Origin: DATCZB01 sp035513215
GTDB lineage: Bacteria; Pseudomonadota; Gammaproteobacteria; Steroidobacterales; Rariloculaceae
Assembly (NCBI GenBank): GCA_035513215.1
Contig: DATKCK010000041.1
Span: forward strand, 1-11,002
Reading direction: 5' to 3'
DNA length: 11,002 bases
The position numbers and the translations under genes are program-made. The notes below the pieces were generated by a model. The model was not told the DNA's origin and did not search any database. It saw nothing but the letters and a program-made list of their open reading frames with translations. This document shows, piece after piece, positions 5,047 to 11,002 of the stretch (position 1 is the stretch's first letter; the number at the start of each line of letters is the position of its first letter).

Positions 5047-7872
5047 TCATGGCCGCGCCGCGACCTGCCGCGGCAGATCGATCGGCTCGCCGAGACCGAG
5101 CGCGGAAAGGCGATCACGCTGCGTCTGGCCATCGCCGACGACGAGCCAGATCATTCGACTCGTGTCGAGGTAGCGTCGGGCCAGATCGCGCACCCGGTCG
5201 ATAGTCATCTCGCGCACCGTTGCCTCGCGTTCGAGCACGTAGTCGTCGGAGAATCCGAATGCGCTGATGTCCTCGAGTATCCCGAGCTTCGCGAACAGCG
5301 TCTCGAAGGCGAGCGCATTGCTGCGCAGCAAATAGCTCGTCGTCGCATCGAGGTCCTCGGCGTCGAAGCGTTCCCCGTGCTCGTCGACGAGCTCCTTGAT
5401 GAGCTCGAGCGCTTCGAGCGTGACATTGGAGCGAACCAGCGACTGGATCAGGAACGGTCCGGGCGCGTCGGACCCGGCGAATCCGGACCGGATGCCGTAG
5501 GTATACCCGCGCTGCTCCCGCAGCACCTGCGTCAGGTCGGAAGCGAATCCGCCGCCGCCGAGGCGGAAGTTCATGATCTCGGCCGGGTAGAACTCGGGAT
5601 CCGTTTGCGCGAGGGCGAGATAACCGATGTAAACGACCGATTGAGCGCTGCCCGGCACGTCGAGAAAGTAAAGCCCCGCCCGGGAATCGTCCCAGGCCGG
5701 CGCGTCCGGGAAGCTTGCCTCGCCCGCGGGCCAGGCGGCGAGGATGGCGACAGCGTCTGCGACCTCCGCGGCAGAGACGGCGCCGACGACGTGCAGATCC
5801 GCCGCATTCGGGATCAGCGCCTCGGTATGAAAGCGTCTCAGATCGTCGAGCGTCATCGCCTCGACCGACTCCGGCGTGCCGAGCGGGTTCCGTCCAAGCG
5901 CGTGGTCGCCGTAGACGAGCGACCGAAACGCATCCCCGGCGAGCGAGACGGGATCCGCGGCGCGCGCGCGAAGCGCGGTGGCGATGCGGTCCCTGACCAG
6001 CGTGAAGCTCTCGGGATCCCAGCGGGGCTCGCGCAGAATCTCGGCGACGAGATCCATCGCCTGCGCGAAATTCCGGGCCAGCACGATTCCGGACAGCGTC
6101 ACGGAGTCCGGCTCGGCGCTGACATCGAGCGATGCGCCGAGCAGATCGATCGCGAGCTGGAGCTCTTCCGGCGTTCGGTTGGCCGTGCCTTCCATCAGCA
6201 TTTCGGCGACGAAATTGGCGGACCCCGGCGCGTCTTCCCGCTCGAGCAGTTGGCCGCCCTTGATCCTCAACGAGAAGCCGACGACCGGTGTCTCGTGGTC
6301 CCCGACGACGAAGACACCGATACCGTTGTCGCTCTCGAACCGGTCGATGGCCGGCGCGCTGAGACTCGGCGGCGCGCCGAAAAGCGGCTCGACGCTGCGA
6401 TCGATGGCCGACGGCGTTCGCGGAACCTCGCCGCGCTCGCTGAGCGTGTCGATTTCGCCTTCTCCCGGAACGATGGGCTCGACGACCACATCGGCGCGGA
6501 CGGAAGCTTCGATCGCAAGCGCCGTCTCGCCGCGCGGCACGAAGCTCGTCGCAACATAGGGCCGTTCGGCGAGGTAGGTTTCGTAGACGCGGATCACGTC
6601 GTCGGCCGACACGCCCAGGATCCGGGTCAAATGCTCGTTGATGTAGCCGGTCTCGGGCGCGAACAAGCCGTAGTCGGCAAGCTGCATTGCCTTGCCGAGC
6701 ACGCTCGAAAGGCCGAGATAGAAACCGGCTTCGTAACCGGCTTTGACCCGCTCGAGCTCGGTGGCCGATACGCCGTCGCGCTCGAACCGCTCGAAAGCGC
6801 GTTCGACGGACGCGTGAACGTCGTCGAGATCCGTGGCGGCGTGAGCGCGAACCCGAAGCGCGATGCTGCCGGCAAGCTCTGCATTCGAGCTCGACATGGA
6901 TACGTTCGGCGCGAGCTGATCGTCCTCGACGACGACTTGATACAGCGGCGTCGACTTCCCGTCGCTCAAGATGGCCGACAGGACGTCGAGGGCGTAGGCG
7001 TCGGGATGAAACAGCGACACACCGGGCCAGGTCAGCGTCAACTCGGGCAAACGCGCGAAATTGTCCTCGTGAAAGAGATATCGCGATCCGTCGAGATCGA
7101 CGGCTTCGGGCTCCGATGTTTCAGGCATCGGCCGTGCCGGAATCTCAGCGAAATATCTCTCGATCCAGGCCTTCGTCTGCTCGATGTCGATGTCACCGGC
7201 GATCGCCAGCGTCGCGTTGTTGGGGCCGTACCAGCGCTCGTGAAAGGCCTTGACGTCGTCGAGCGTCGCGGCATCCAGGTGCGCGAGCGTGCCGATTACG
7301 GGCCAGGAATAGGGGTGGCCGTCCGGGTACAGCGCGCTCGCAGCCACGGTGCCCGTATGGCCGTAAGGCGCGTTGTCGACGCGCTGGCGCTTCTCGTTCT
7401 TGACGACCTGCTTTTCCTTGTCGAGGACGGTGCCCGTGACCGTGTTGATGAAGAATCCGAGCTTGTCGGCTTCGGCCCAGAGCGCCTTCTCGAGCGCGTC
7501 GATCGGCACGACCTCGAAGTAGTTCGTGCTGTCGCTGCTCGTCGATCCGTTCGCGGCGCTGCCGACCCGGTTCATCAGCCGGTCGAGCCCGCCCGGGCCG
7601 AGATTCTCCGAGTCGAGAAAGAACAGATGCTCGAACAGATGCGCGAAGCCCGTTCGATCCGCTTCCTCGCGCGCCGAGCCCACATGAAAGGTCATCAGCA
7701 CGGCGGCGATCGGATCGGACCGATCGACATGCAGAATCACGTTCAGGCCGTTGTCGAGCCGGTACTGCTCGAAGTCGAGCGAGATCTCGGGCGGCTCGGC
7801 AGGACGAGAGCAGCCGCCCAGAACGAGCATCGTCGCGACGATCGGCGAAAGGCGCCTCTTCTGAGCCAGCAT
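5047..7872 (-). CDS. M16 family zinc metalloprotease, two-domain, lipoprotein
   Basis: The 941-residue protein has the length of single-chain, two-halved M16 (pitrilysin/insulinase-type) proteases. Starting at ATG 7872, the N-terminus MLAQKRRL plus a hydrophobic core ends in the lipobox Leu-Gly-Gly-Cys21, so it is probably anchored in the envelope. The inverted zinc motif is His78-Leu-Phe-Glu81-His82, and the third ligand is Glu160 in VVKNEKRQ, at the usual spacing. The second, non-catalytic half carries the LREQRGYTYG Arg/Tyr motif (about nt 5493-5523), which helps bind substrate in this family. The start at 7872 is chosen because GAGGGGGG sits 5 nt upstream and the signal peptide begins there; an extension to 7962 would run through the divergent promoter region. 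It is convergent with the isomerase-family gene and divergent from the BlaI-type repressor, which may regulate it. Its peptide substrate is unknown. Confidence 0.95.
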   Translation of the reverse strand: MLAQKRRLSPIVATMLVLGGCSRPAEPPEISLDFEQYRLDNGLNVILHVDRSDPIAAVLMTFHVGSAREEADRTGFAHLFEHLFFLDSENLGPGGLDRLMNRVGSAANGSTSSDSTNYFEVVPIDALEKALWAEADKLGFFINTVTGTVLDKEKQVVKNEKRQRVDNAPYGHTGTVAASALYPDGHPYSWPVIGTLAHLDAATLDDVKAFHERWYGPNNATLAIAGDIDIEQTKAWIERYFAEIPARPMPETSEPEAVDLDGSRYLFHEDNFARLPELTLTWPGVSLFHPDAYALDVLSAILSDGKSTPLYQVVVEDDQLAPNVSMSSSNAELAGSIALRVRAHAATDLDDVHASVERAFERFERDGVSATELERVKAGYEAGFYLGLSSVLGKAMQLADYGLFAPETGYINEHLTRILGVSADDVIRVYETYLAERPYVATSFVPRGETALAIEASVRADVVVEPIVPGEGEIDTLSERGEVPRTPSAIDRSVEPLFGAPPSLSAPAIDRFESDNGIGVFVVGDHETPVVGFSLRIKGGQLLEREDAPGSANFVAEMLMEGTANRTPEELQLAIDLLGASLDVSAEPDSVTLSGIVLARNFAQAMDLVAEILREPRWDPESFTLVRDRIATALRARAADPVSLAGDAFRSLVYGDHALGRNPLGTPESVEAMTLDDLRRFHTEALIPNAADLHVVGAVSAAEVADAVAILAAWPAGEASFPDAPAWDDSRAGLYFLDVPGSAQSVVYIGYLALAQTDPEFYPAEIMNFRLGGGGFASDLTQVLREQRGYTYGIRSGFAGSDAPGPFLIQSLVRSNVTLEALELIKELVDEHGERFDAEDLDATTSYLLRSNALAFETLFAKLGILEDISAFGFSDDYVLEREATVREMTIDRVRDLARRYLDTSRMIWLVVGDGQTQRDRLSALGLGEPIDLPRQVAARP

Positions 7873-7877
7873 CGTTG

Positions 7878-7885
7878 CCCCCCTC
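7878..7885 (-). promoter_or_regulatory. Ribosome binding site deciding the M16 protease start
   Basis: On the minus strand GAGGGGGG precedes the ATG at 7872-7870 by 5 nt. It supports this start over the longer in-frame option at 7962. Confidence 0.65.
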
Positions 7886-7928
7886 GCCAGGCCCGCTTGA
7901 GGCGCAGCATACATCGCAGCGGATGGCC

Positions 7929-7956
7929 TTGACAGCAAGCCGCCAGGCTCTAGACT
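7929..7956 (+). promoter_or_regulatory. Sigma70-type promoter for the BlaI/M56 operon
   Basis: TTGACA (7929-7934) is a perfect -35 hexamer. After 16 nt comes TAGACT (7951-7956), a 4/6 match to the -10 consensus. Transcription would begin near 7963, giving a leader of about 29 nt before the ATG at 7992. On the minus strand TATGCT (7911-7906) is a possible -10 for the protease gene, but I see no good -35 for it. Confidence 0.5.
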
Positions 7957-7974
7957 CGTCACCAGGCACTCGAC
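7943..7974. repeat. Direct repeat, candidate repressor operator
   Basis: CCAGGCTCTAGAC (7943-7955) and CCAGGCACTCGAC (7962-7974) agree at 11 of 13 positions with a 19-bp period, close to two helical turns. They cover the predicted -10 and the transcription start of the repressor operon. A further CCAGGC copy lies at 7887-7892. A small dyad, GAC-TC-GTC (7953-7960), sits between the two full copies. Position makes it a candidate binding site for the BlaI-type protein; the match to the known TACA/TGTA-type BlaI operators is poor. Confidence 0.35.
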
Positions 7975-7991
7975 AAACGTAGAGACAACGC

Positions 7992-8366
7992 ATGCGCCTT
8001 TCCGAGTTCGAGATGGACGTCCTGACTCGCTTCTGGGAGCACGGCAGGCTGACGGCGCCGGAGCTCTTTCGCGAGATGGGCGAATCTCGCGGGGTCACGT
8101 ATTCGACGATCAAGACGATCGTCGACCGGCTCGAGGACAAGGGGGCGATCCGCCGCGTCGCGACGGAGGGCAAGACGATCATCTACAGCGCGGCAGTCAA
8201 CCGGGAGCGCGTGCGCAAACCGCTGGTCCAGTCGTTCGTGCGGCGTCTGTTCGGAGACGACAGAAAGCCGCTGTTCGCGCAACTCTTACGGGACGAGAAG
8301 CTCAGCGACGACGAGATCGAGTTCCTGCGTCAGCTCGTCGACGAGGCTGCGAAGGAGCGATCGTGA
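7992..8366 (+). CDS. BlaI/MecI/CopY-family transcriptional repressor
   Basis: The 124-residue protein matches the usual size and layout of the family. An N-terminal winged helix (about residues 1-75: LSEFEMDVLTRFWEHG, then the recognition helix VTYSTIKTIVDRLEDKG and the wing IIYSAAV) is followed by a C-terminal dimerisation region (about 80-120: VQSFVRRLFGD, then LSDDEIEFLRQLVDEA). Members bind dyad operators as dimers and are inactivated by proteolysis initiated by a partner M56 protease, or by metal in CopY; no CopY-type cysteine motif is present here. It overlaps the M56 gene by 4 nt, the classical partner arrangement. It is preceded by a promoter-like element and by a direct repeat that may be its own operator, and is divergent from the M16 protease gene. 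The SD (GAG near 7982-7984) is weak. Family assignment is strong; target genes are inferred. Confidence 0.93.
   Translation: MRLSEFEMDVLTRFWEHGRLTAPELFREMGESRGVTYSTIKTIVDRLEDKGAIRRVATEGKTIIYSAAVNRERVRKPLVQSFVRRLFGDDRKPLFAQLLRDEKLSDDEIEFLRQLVDEAAKERS
8352..8357 (+). promoter_or_regulatory. Internal ribosome binding site for the M56 gene
   Basis: AAGGAG lies inside the last codons of the repressor gene, 5 nt before the GTG at 8363. The GTG overlaps the repressor stop (GTGA), indicating translational coupling. Confidence 0.75.
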
Positions 8367-9685
8367 GCCCGCTCGTCGACTTCGTGCTGCCGGCGCTTCT
8401 CGTCAGCGGGTCCGCGCTCGCGGCGCTGCATCTCGCGCCGACGGCGCCGCCCGGGTTGAGATTCGCGCTGTCGGTGACCGGACTCCTGGCCTGGTTCGTG
8501 CCCTGGCCGTCGATCAGCTTTCCGCTCGCAGCCTCGGTCGCGCCCGGCGTCGCGTGGCTCGGCGAAGGCAGCACCGAGCTCGCGGCAATCCGGCAGGCTC
8601 TCGTCGCGACGGCGGACGCGGCCGTTCCGGCGATGCCGTCGCCATCGCCGGCGTGGTTGGTCGTGTTCCTGCCGGGGGTTATCTGGTTTGCAGCCGATCT
8701 TTCGGCCTACGGGGCAATGCTTCGGCGCTGGCGGAACGTCAGCCGCAGCGGCCGCGAGCTCGAGCGCTTCCTGCCGCCGGGGTTCGCCGGGTCGCGAATT
8801 CGCGTCGTGCCCGATTCGTCTATCGTCGTCGTGGCCGGGTTCCTGCGGCCCACGATCTTCATCGGCGATCGCATCGTCGACGACGACGCCTTGCGCGCGG
8901 CGCTGACGCACGAGGCCTGCCACGCGCGCCGCCGCGATCCTCTGTGGCTGACGCTGGTCACGCTGATCGCGCGGCTTTATTGCTTCAACCCGATCGTGCT
9001 TGCGCTGAAGCGCAAGGCGATTCTCGCGATCGAGGCCGGCTGTGACGAGGCATGCGCCCGCCGGCTCGGGCGCTCGCAGTATCGCCGTACTCTGGCCCGG
9101 CTGATCCTGGAGAGGGAAGGGCAGCGCAGCCTGGCGTTGGCACCGTCGCTGCACACGCCAGGTCTGAACTTCACGCGTCTGACGCTGCTCGGGCGGGGAT
9201 CGCGAGTCGACGGCCGGGCTCTGATCGCGGCCCTGCTCGTCCTTGCCGCGGGCATCGGCGGGGTCTCGTGGGGCTCCGCGGGCTCGATGCGGCCGTGGCT
9301 CGGCGACTGGATCGAGATTGCGAACCTATCGCACTGGGGCTATGACGTCGCGCCGCCGATCTCGCGCCGCTTCGAGCGAGCGGGGAGCGGCATGACACGC
9401 ATTTACGCGCCAGATGGAGCATTCGGGGAATCGGCCGATTTCAGATGCGACGGGCGCGGCTATCCGGCTCTGGACGCGGCCGGCGAGCCGAGCCTGACGC
9501 TCGCCTGCACGGCAATCGACCCGTGGACCCATCACTACGTCGTCGAACGGGCGGACGGGTCGCGCATCGTCGCCGACATGACCGAGACGATGTCGCCCGA
9601 CGGCGAAACTATGGGTCTGACGATCAGGCGCGTCGCGGCCGGGCGAACGACCGAGACGACGCGGACGCTGTCGCGCCTTCGCTGA
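8363..9685 (+). CDS. M56 (BlaR1/MecR1-like) membrane metalloprotease with a non-PBP sensor domain
   Basis: The 440-residue integral membrane protein starts at GTG 8363. Hydrophobic segments lie near residues 4-24, 33-50, 96-116 and 286-304, with a further hydrophobic stretch at 194-213. The M56 zinc site is His183-Glu184-Ala-Cys-His187 (LTHEACHARRRDP), and Glu224 in EAGCDEACARRLG is the probable third ligand. Residues 140-170 (VVPDSSIVVVAGFLRPTIFIGD) match the conserved pre-catalytic region of BlaR1-type proteins. In BlaR1/MecR1 a C-terminal penicillin-binding domain of about 250 residues senses beta-lactams. Here the part after the last membrane segment is only about 135 residues, has no SxxK, and looks beta-rich: DGAFGESADFRCDGRGYP, then WTHHYVVERADGS and MSPDGETMGLT. 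Cys362 and Cys382 could form a disulfide. The signal is therefore probably not a beta-lactam. The partner repressor is encoded immediately upstream. Confidence 0.9.
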   Translation: MSPLVDFVLPALLVSGSALAALHLAPTAPPGLRFALSVTGLLAWFVPWPSISFPLAASVAPGVAWLGEGSTELAAIRQALVATADAAVPAMPSPSPAWLVVFLPGVIWFAADLSAYGAMLRRWRNVSRSGRELERFLPPGFAGSRIRVVPDSSIVVVAGFLRPTIFIGDRIVDDDALRAALTHEACHARRRDPLWLTLVTLIARLYCFNPIVLALKRKAILAIEAGCDEACARRLGRSQYRRTLARLILEREGQRSLALAPSLHTPGLNFTRLTLLGRGSRVDGRALIAALLVLAAGIGGVSWGSAGSMRPWLGDWIEIANLSHWGYDVAPPISRRFERAGSGMTRIYAPDGAFGESADFRCDGRGYPALDAAGEPSLTLACTAIDPWTHHYVVERADGSRIVADMTETMSPDGETMGLTIRRVAAGRTTETTRTLSRLR

Positions 9686-9704
9686 CGATACGGATTCCCT
9701 CCGG

Positions 9705-9728
9705 GGTCCGGTCACGCGGGCCCGGACC
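9705..9728. terminator. GC-rich hairpin between convergent genes
   Basis: GGTCCGG (9705-9711) and CCGGACC (9722-9728) form a perfect 7-bp stem with a 10-nt loop in the 51-nt gap between the M56 and cyclophilin genes. An overlapping GACC/GGTC pair (9725-9728, 9735-9738) could form an alternative stem. No U-tract follows on either strand. Confidence 0.4.
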
Positions 9729-9736
9729 GCCGCCGG

Positions 9737-10369
9737 TCACTCGACCCTGGCGCGCTCGATCATCGTCGGCTTCAGGCCGAGCGATTCGATGTAGGCATCG
9801 CCGTTGGCCCAGAGACGTCCCTGGTTCATCTCGCCGACCTGCGCAAAGCCGTCGGCGACGTCCATCCCCTCGACGACCGCGCCGAAGGTCGTGAAGTTGT
9901 ACTGGGGATCGGCCAGCCGGTTGTTCTCGACATAGTTGATGAAAACCTGCGTCGAATTCGTGTTCGGTCCGGCCTTGGCGAAAGCGAGCGTGCCGCGCTC
10001 GAGCGCGAACAGCGGTGGATCGTCGTTGAAATTGCGCTCGCGCCAGTCGGTCAGCGGCTCGCGCCAGTTGATGCCGAACTGGGCGACGAAATCGGGGACG
10101 ATCCTGAAGACGGGCGTGTCGTCGTAGTACCCGGCCTCGACGAGCTCGACGAAACGCTGCGCCGCGTTCGGCGCGGCTTCGGGGTAGACGGCGATTCTGA
10201 TGTCGCCTTCCGTCGTCTCGAAGACGACATGAGTGACTTGCGTGATTTCCGGGACCGAATTCTCTTTACCCGGCAGGGGGACGAGATCATGCACGATGGG
10301 GCCTCCGCAGGCTGTTAGCCCCAGCGCGACGAGCGCCACACCGAGACGACGAAAAGATTCCGTGGGCAT
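9737..10369 (-). CDS. Cyclophilin-type peptidyl-prolyl cis-trans isomerase, lipoprotein
   Basis: This 210-residue protein starts at ATG 10369. Its signal peptide (FRRLGVALVALG) ends in the lipobox Leu18-Thr-Ala-Cys21, so it is likely membrane-anchored on the envelope side and would help fold exported proteins. The cyclophilin domain covers about residues 45-200. Compared with human CypA, Arg89 matches the catalytic Arg55, Phe94 matches Phe60 and Gln97 matches Gln63 (FRIVPDFVAQFG). AKAGPNTNSTQVFI (131-144) matches the ANAGPNTNGSQFFI box, with Ser-Thr in place of Gly-Ser. FGAVVEGMDV (162-171) is the next family signature. The Trp121 position that helps bind cyclosporin seems not to be conserved, as is common in bacterial members. 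The gene begins 15 nt after the DUF4159 stop, so the two are probably one operon. The SD (GAGAG, about 12 nt upstream) is weak, consistent with coupling. Confidence 0.93.
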   Translation of the reverse strand: MPTESFRRLGVALVALGLTACGGPIVHDLVPLPGKENSVPEITQVTHVVFETTEGDIRIAVYPEAAPNAAQRFVELVEAGYYDDTPVFRIVPDFVAQFGINWREPLTDWRERNFNDDPPLFALERGTLAFAKAGPNTNSTQVFINYVENNRLADPQYNFTTFGAVVEGMDVADGFAQVGEMNQGRLWANGDAYIESLGLKPTMIERARVE

Positions 10370-10384
10370 AAGCGATTACAACTC

Positions 10385-11002
10385 TCAATGGGTCATGGAA
10401 TAGATGACGTAGTTGACACCGAAGCGGTAGGCGAGCGCCGTCATCTCGACGGGGTATCCGGGATCGTCGGCATGCTCCCAGGCATCGCCCATGTCGATGT
10501 TGTGATTGATCGCGACGAGCATGCGGCCGCTGTCGTCGTAGATAGCGCGCCAGTGCGGCGGCCCTTCCATGCGCGGGGGTCCGCCCCCCCACCGGTTGAC
10601 GTGGCGCTCGCCCGGGATCTGCGTGCGCTCGTCGAGGTCGTAGATGATATTGAGCAGCGCGTTGTCCTCGGCGATATCGACGATCGGGAACTCGGGCAGC
10701 ACGCGCTGGATGGCGAACTGAAAGGCGGCCCACTCGCGCTCGCCGTGAAAGTCGTCGACGACGAGGAAGCCCCCGCGCAGCAAATACTCCCGCAGAATCT
10801 CGGCTTCCTCGTCCGTCGGGCTCCAGGGGTTGATGCCCGGCTGCTGGATGAAGAGGAACGGATAGTCGAAGAGCTCCTCGTCCGTCAGGCGGATATGTGC
10901 GCTGTCATCCGCCGCCTCGATGCGCGTCAGCCGCTCGAGCGCCGGCAGGAAGTGCGCCTCGGCGTAGGGGTAGTCGATCGACCAGTAGGAGTTGCAAAGG
11001 CC
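10385..11002 (-). CDS. DUF4159 domain protein (5' partial)
   Basis: The frame is open to the right edge, giving 205 visible C-terminal residues; a TTG at 10783 is only an internal codon. I translated the part beyond it by eye as NSYWSIDYPYAEAHFLPALE, then LTDEELFDYPFLFI, then INPWSPTDEEAEILREYLLRGGFLVVDDFHG. These are the standard landmarks of DUF4159. The C-terminal part also fits: HWRAIYDDSGRMLVAINHN, then DMGDAWEHADDPGYP, then ALAYRFGVNYVIYSMTH. The family's biochemical role is not established; it is often found near MoxR/DUF58-type envelope genes. The order of an aspartate-rich strand after a helix suggests a Rossmann-like or glutamine amidotransferase-like fold (inference). A run of seven G on the coding strand (10590-10584) lies within it, but the family pattern continues in the same frame on both sides, so it is not a frameshift. 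The cyclophilin gene follows 15 nt downstream. Confidence 0.88.
   Translation of the reverse strand, partial: GLCNSYWSIDYPYAEAHFLPALERLTRIEAADDSAHIRLTDEELFDYPFLFIQQPGINPWSPTDEEAEILREYLLRGGFLVVDDFHGEREWAAFQFAIQRVLPEFPIVDIAEDNALLNIIYDLDERTQIPGERHVNRWGGGPPRMEGPPHWRAIYDDSGRMLVAINHNIDMGDAWEHADDPGYPVEMTALAYRFGVNYVIYSMTH

Noticed and set aside
1962..5132. Very long open frame on the minus strand (about 1056 codons) opposite the dehydrogenase and isomerase genes
   Set aside because: It is antisense to two well-supported genes, is rich in Arg, Asp, His and Ala as expected from a GC-rich complementary frame, and shows no recognisable domain, signal peptide or SD.
5377..7932. Long open frame on the plus strand (about 851 codons) opposite the M16 gene
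   Set aside because: The minus-strand M16 protease shows full motifs throughout. The plus frame has low-complexity Arg-rich composition and no domain.
7873..7962. A 30-codon N-terminal extension of the M16 protease
   Set aside because: It would run through the divergent promoter region and precede a clean signal peptide. The ATG at 7872 has a strong SD at 5 nt.
8330..9154. Minus-strand open frame of 274 codons opposite the M56 gene
   Set aside because: Arg/Gln-rich low-complexity shadow of a well-supported plus-strand gene.
7992..9685. Beta-lactam resistance regulon (BlaI/BlaR1 plus the serine hydrolase at the left end)
   Set aside because: The M56 protein lacks the penicillin-binding sensor, the hydrolase lies more than 6 kb away in another transcription unit, and its family is mostly not beta-lactamases.
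10584..10590. Run of seven C (G on the coding strand) as a frameshift in the DUF4159 gene
   Set aside because: Family landmarks continue in the same frame on both sides, so the gene is intact here. The overlapping frame at 10287-10733 is a shadow.

Overview
The window is gene-dense, high-GC bacterial chromosomal DNA (roughly two thirds G+C by eye) with Gram-negative features. Products carry Sec, Tat or lipoprotein export signals, and one is a PQQ- and cytochrome c-dependent periplasmic dehydrogenase. I see no phage, transposon, CRISPR, tRNA or rRNA signature. The gene content (PQQ dehydrogenase, class C-type serine hydrolase, two-domain M16 protease, BlaI/M56 pair, DUF4159) suits a free-living proteobacterium or acidobacterium-like heterotroph. 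The phylum cannot be fixed from this sequence alone.

Layout. (1) Positions 1-5021, plus strand: four co-directional genes with gaps of 46-69 nt. They encode a class C beta-lactamase-related serine hydrolase (5' end outside the window), an exported cysteine-free carboxymuconolactone decarboxylase-fold protein, a type II quinohemoprotein alcohol dehydrogenase with a C-terminal cytochrome c domain, and a Tat-exported protein of the hydroxypyruvate isomerase / sugar epimerase TIM-barrel family. Three of the four visibly carry export signals, so this looks like a periplasmic oxidation or catabolic cluster of unknown substrate. (2) 5047-7872, minus strand: a two-domain M16 zinc metalloprotease lipoprotein, convergent with block 1. 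A hairpin sits exactly between the two stop codons. (3) 7992-9685, plus strand: a BlaI-family repressor translationally coupled (GTGA overlap, strong internal SD) to an M56 BlaR1-like membrane metalloprotease. It is divergent from the M16 gene across a 119-nt regulatory region with a promoter-like element and a 19-bp-period direct repeat. (4) 9737-11002, minus strand: a DUF4159 gene (5' end outside the window) followed 15 nt later by a cyclophilin-type prolyl isomerase lipoprotein, convergent with block 3.

How they may work together. The BlaI/M56 pair follows the BlaI/BlaR1 logic of a signal-activated membrane protease inactivating a repressor. However, the sensor part of the M56 protein is a short periplasmic domain without the penicillin-binding module of BlaR1/MecR1, so the signal is probably not a beta-lactam. 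The divergent M16 lipoprotein protease is the most obvious candidate target besides self-regulation. Block 1 is best read as an exported oxidation module. Its dehydrogenase has Thr, not Asp, two residues after the catalytic Asp, which argues for calcium rather than lanthanide dependence.
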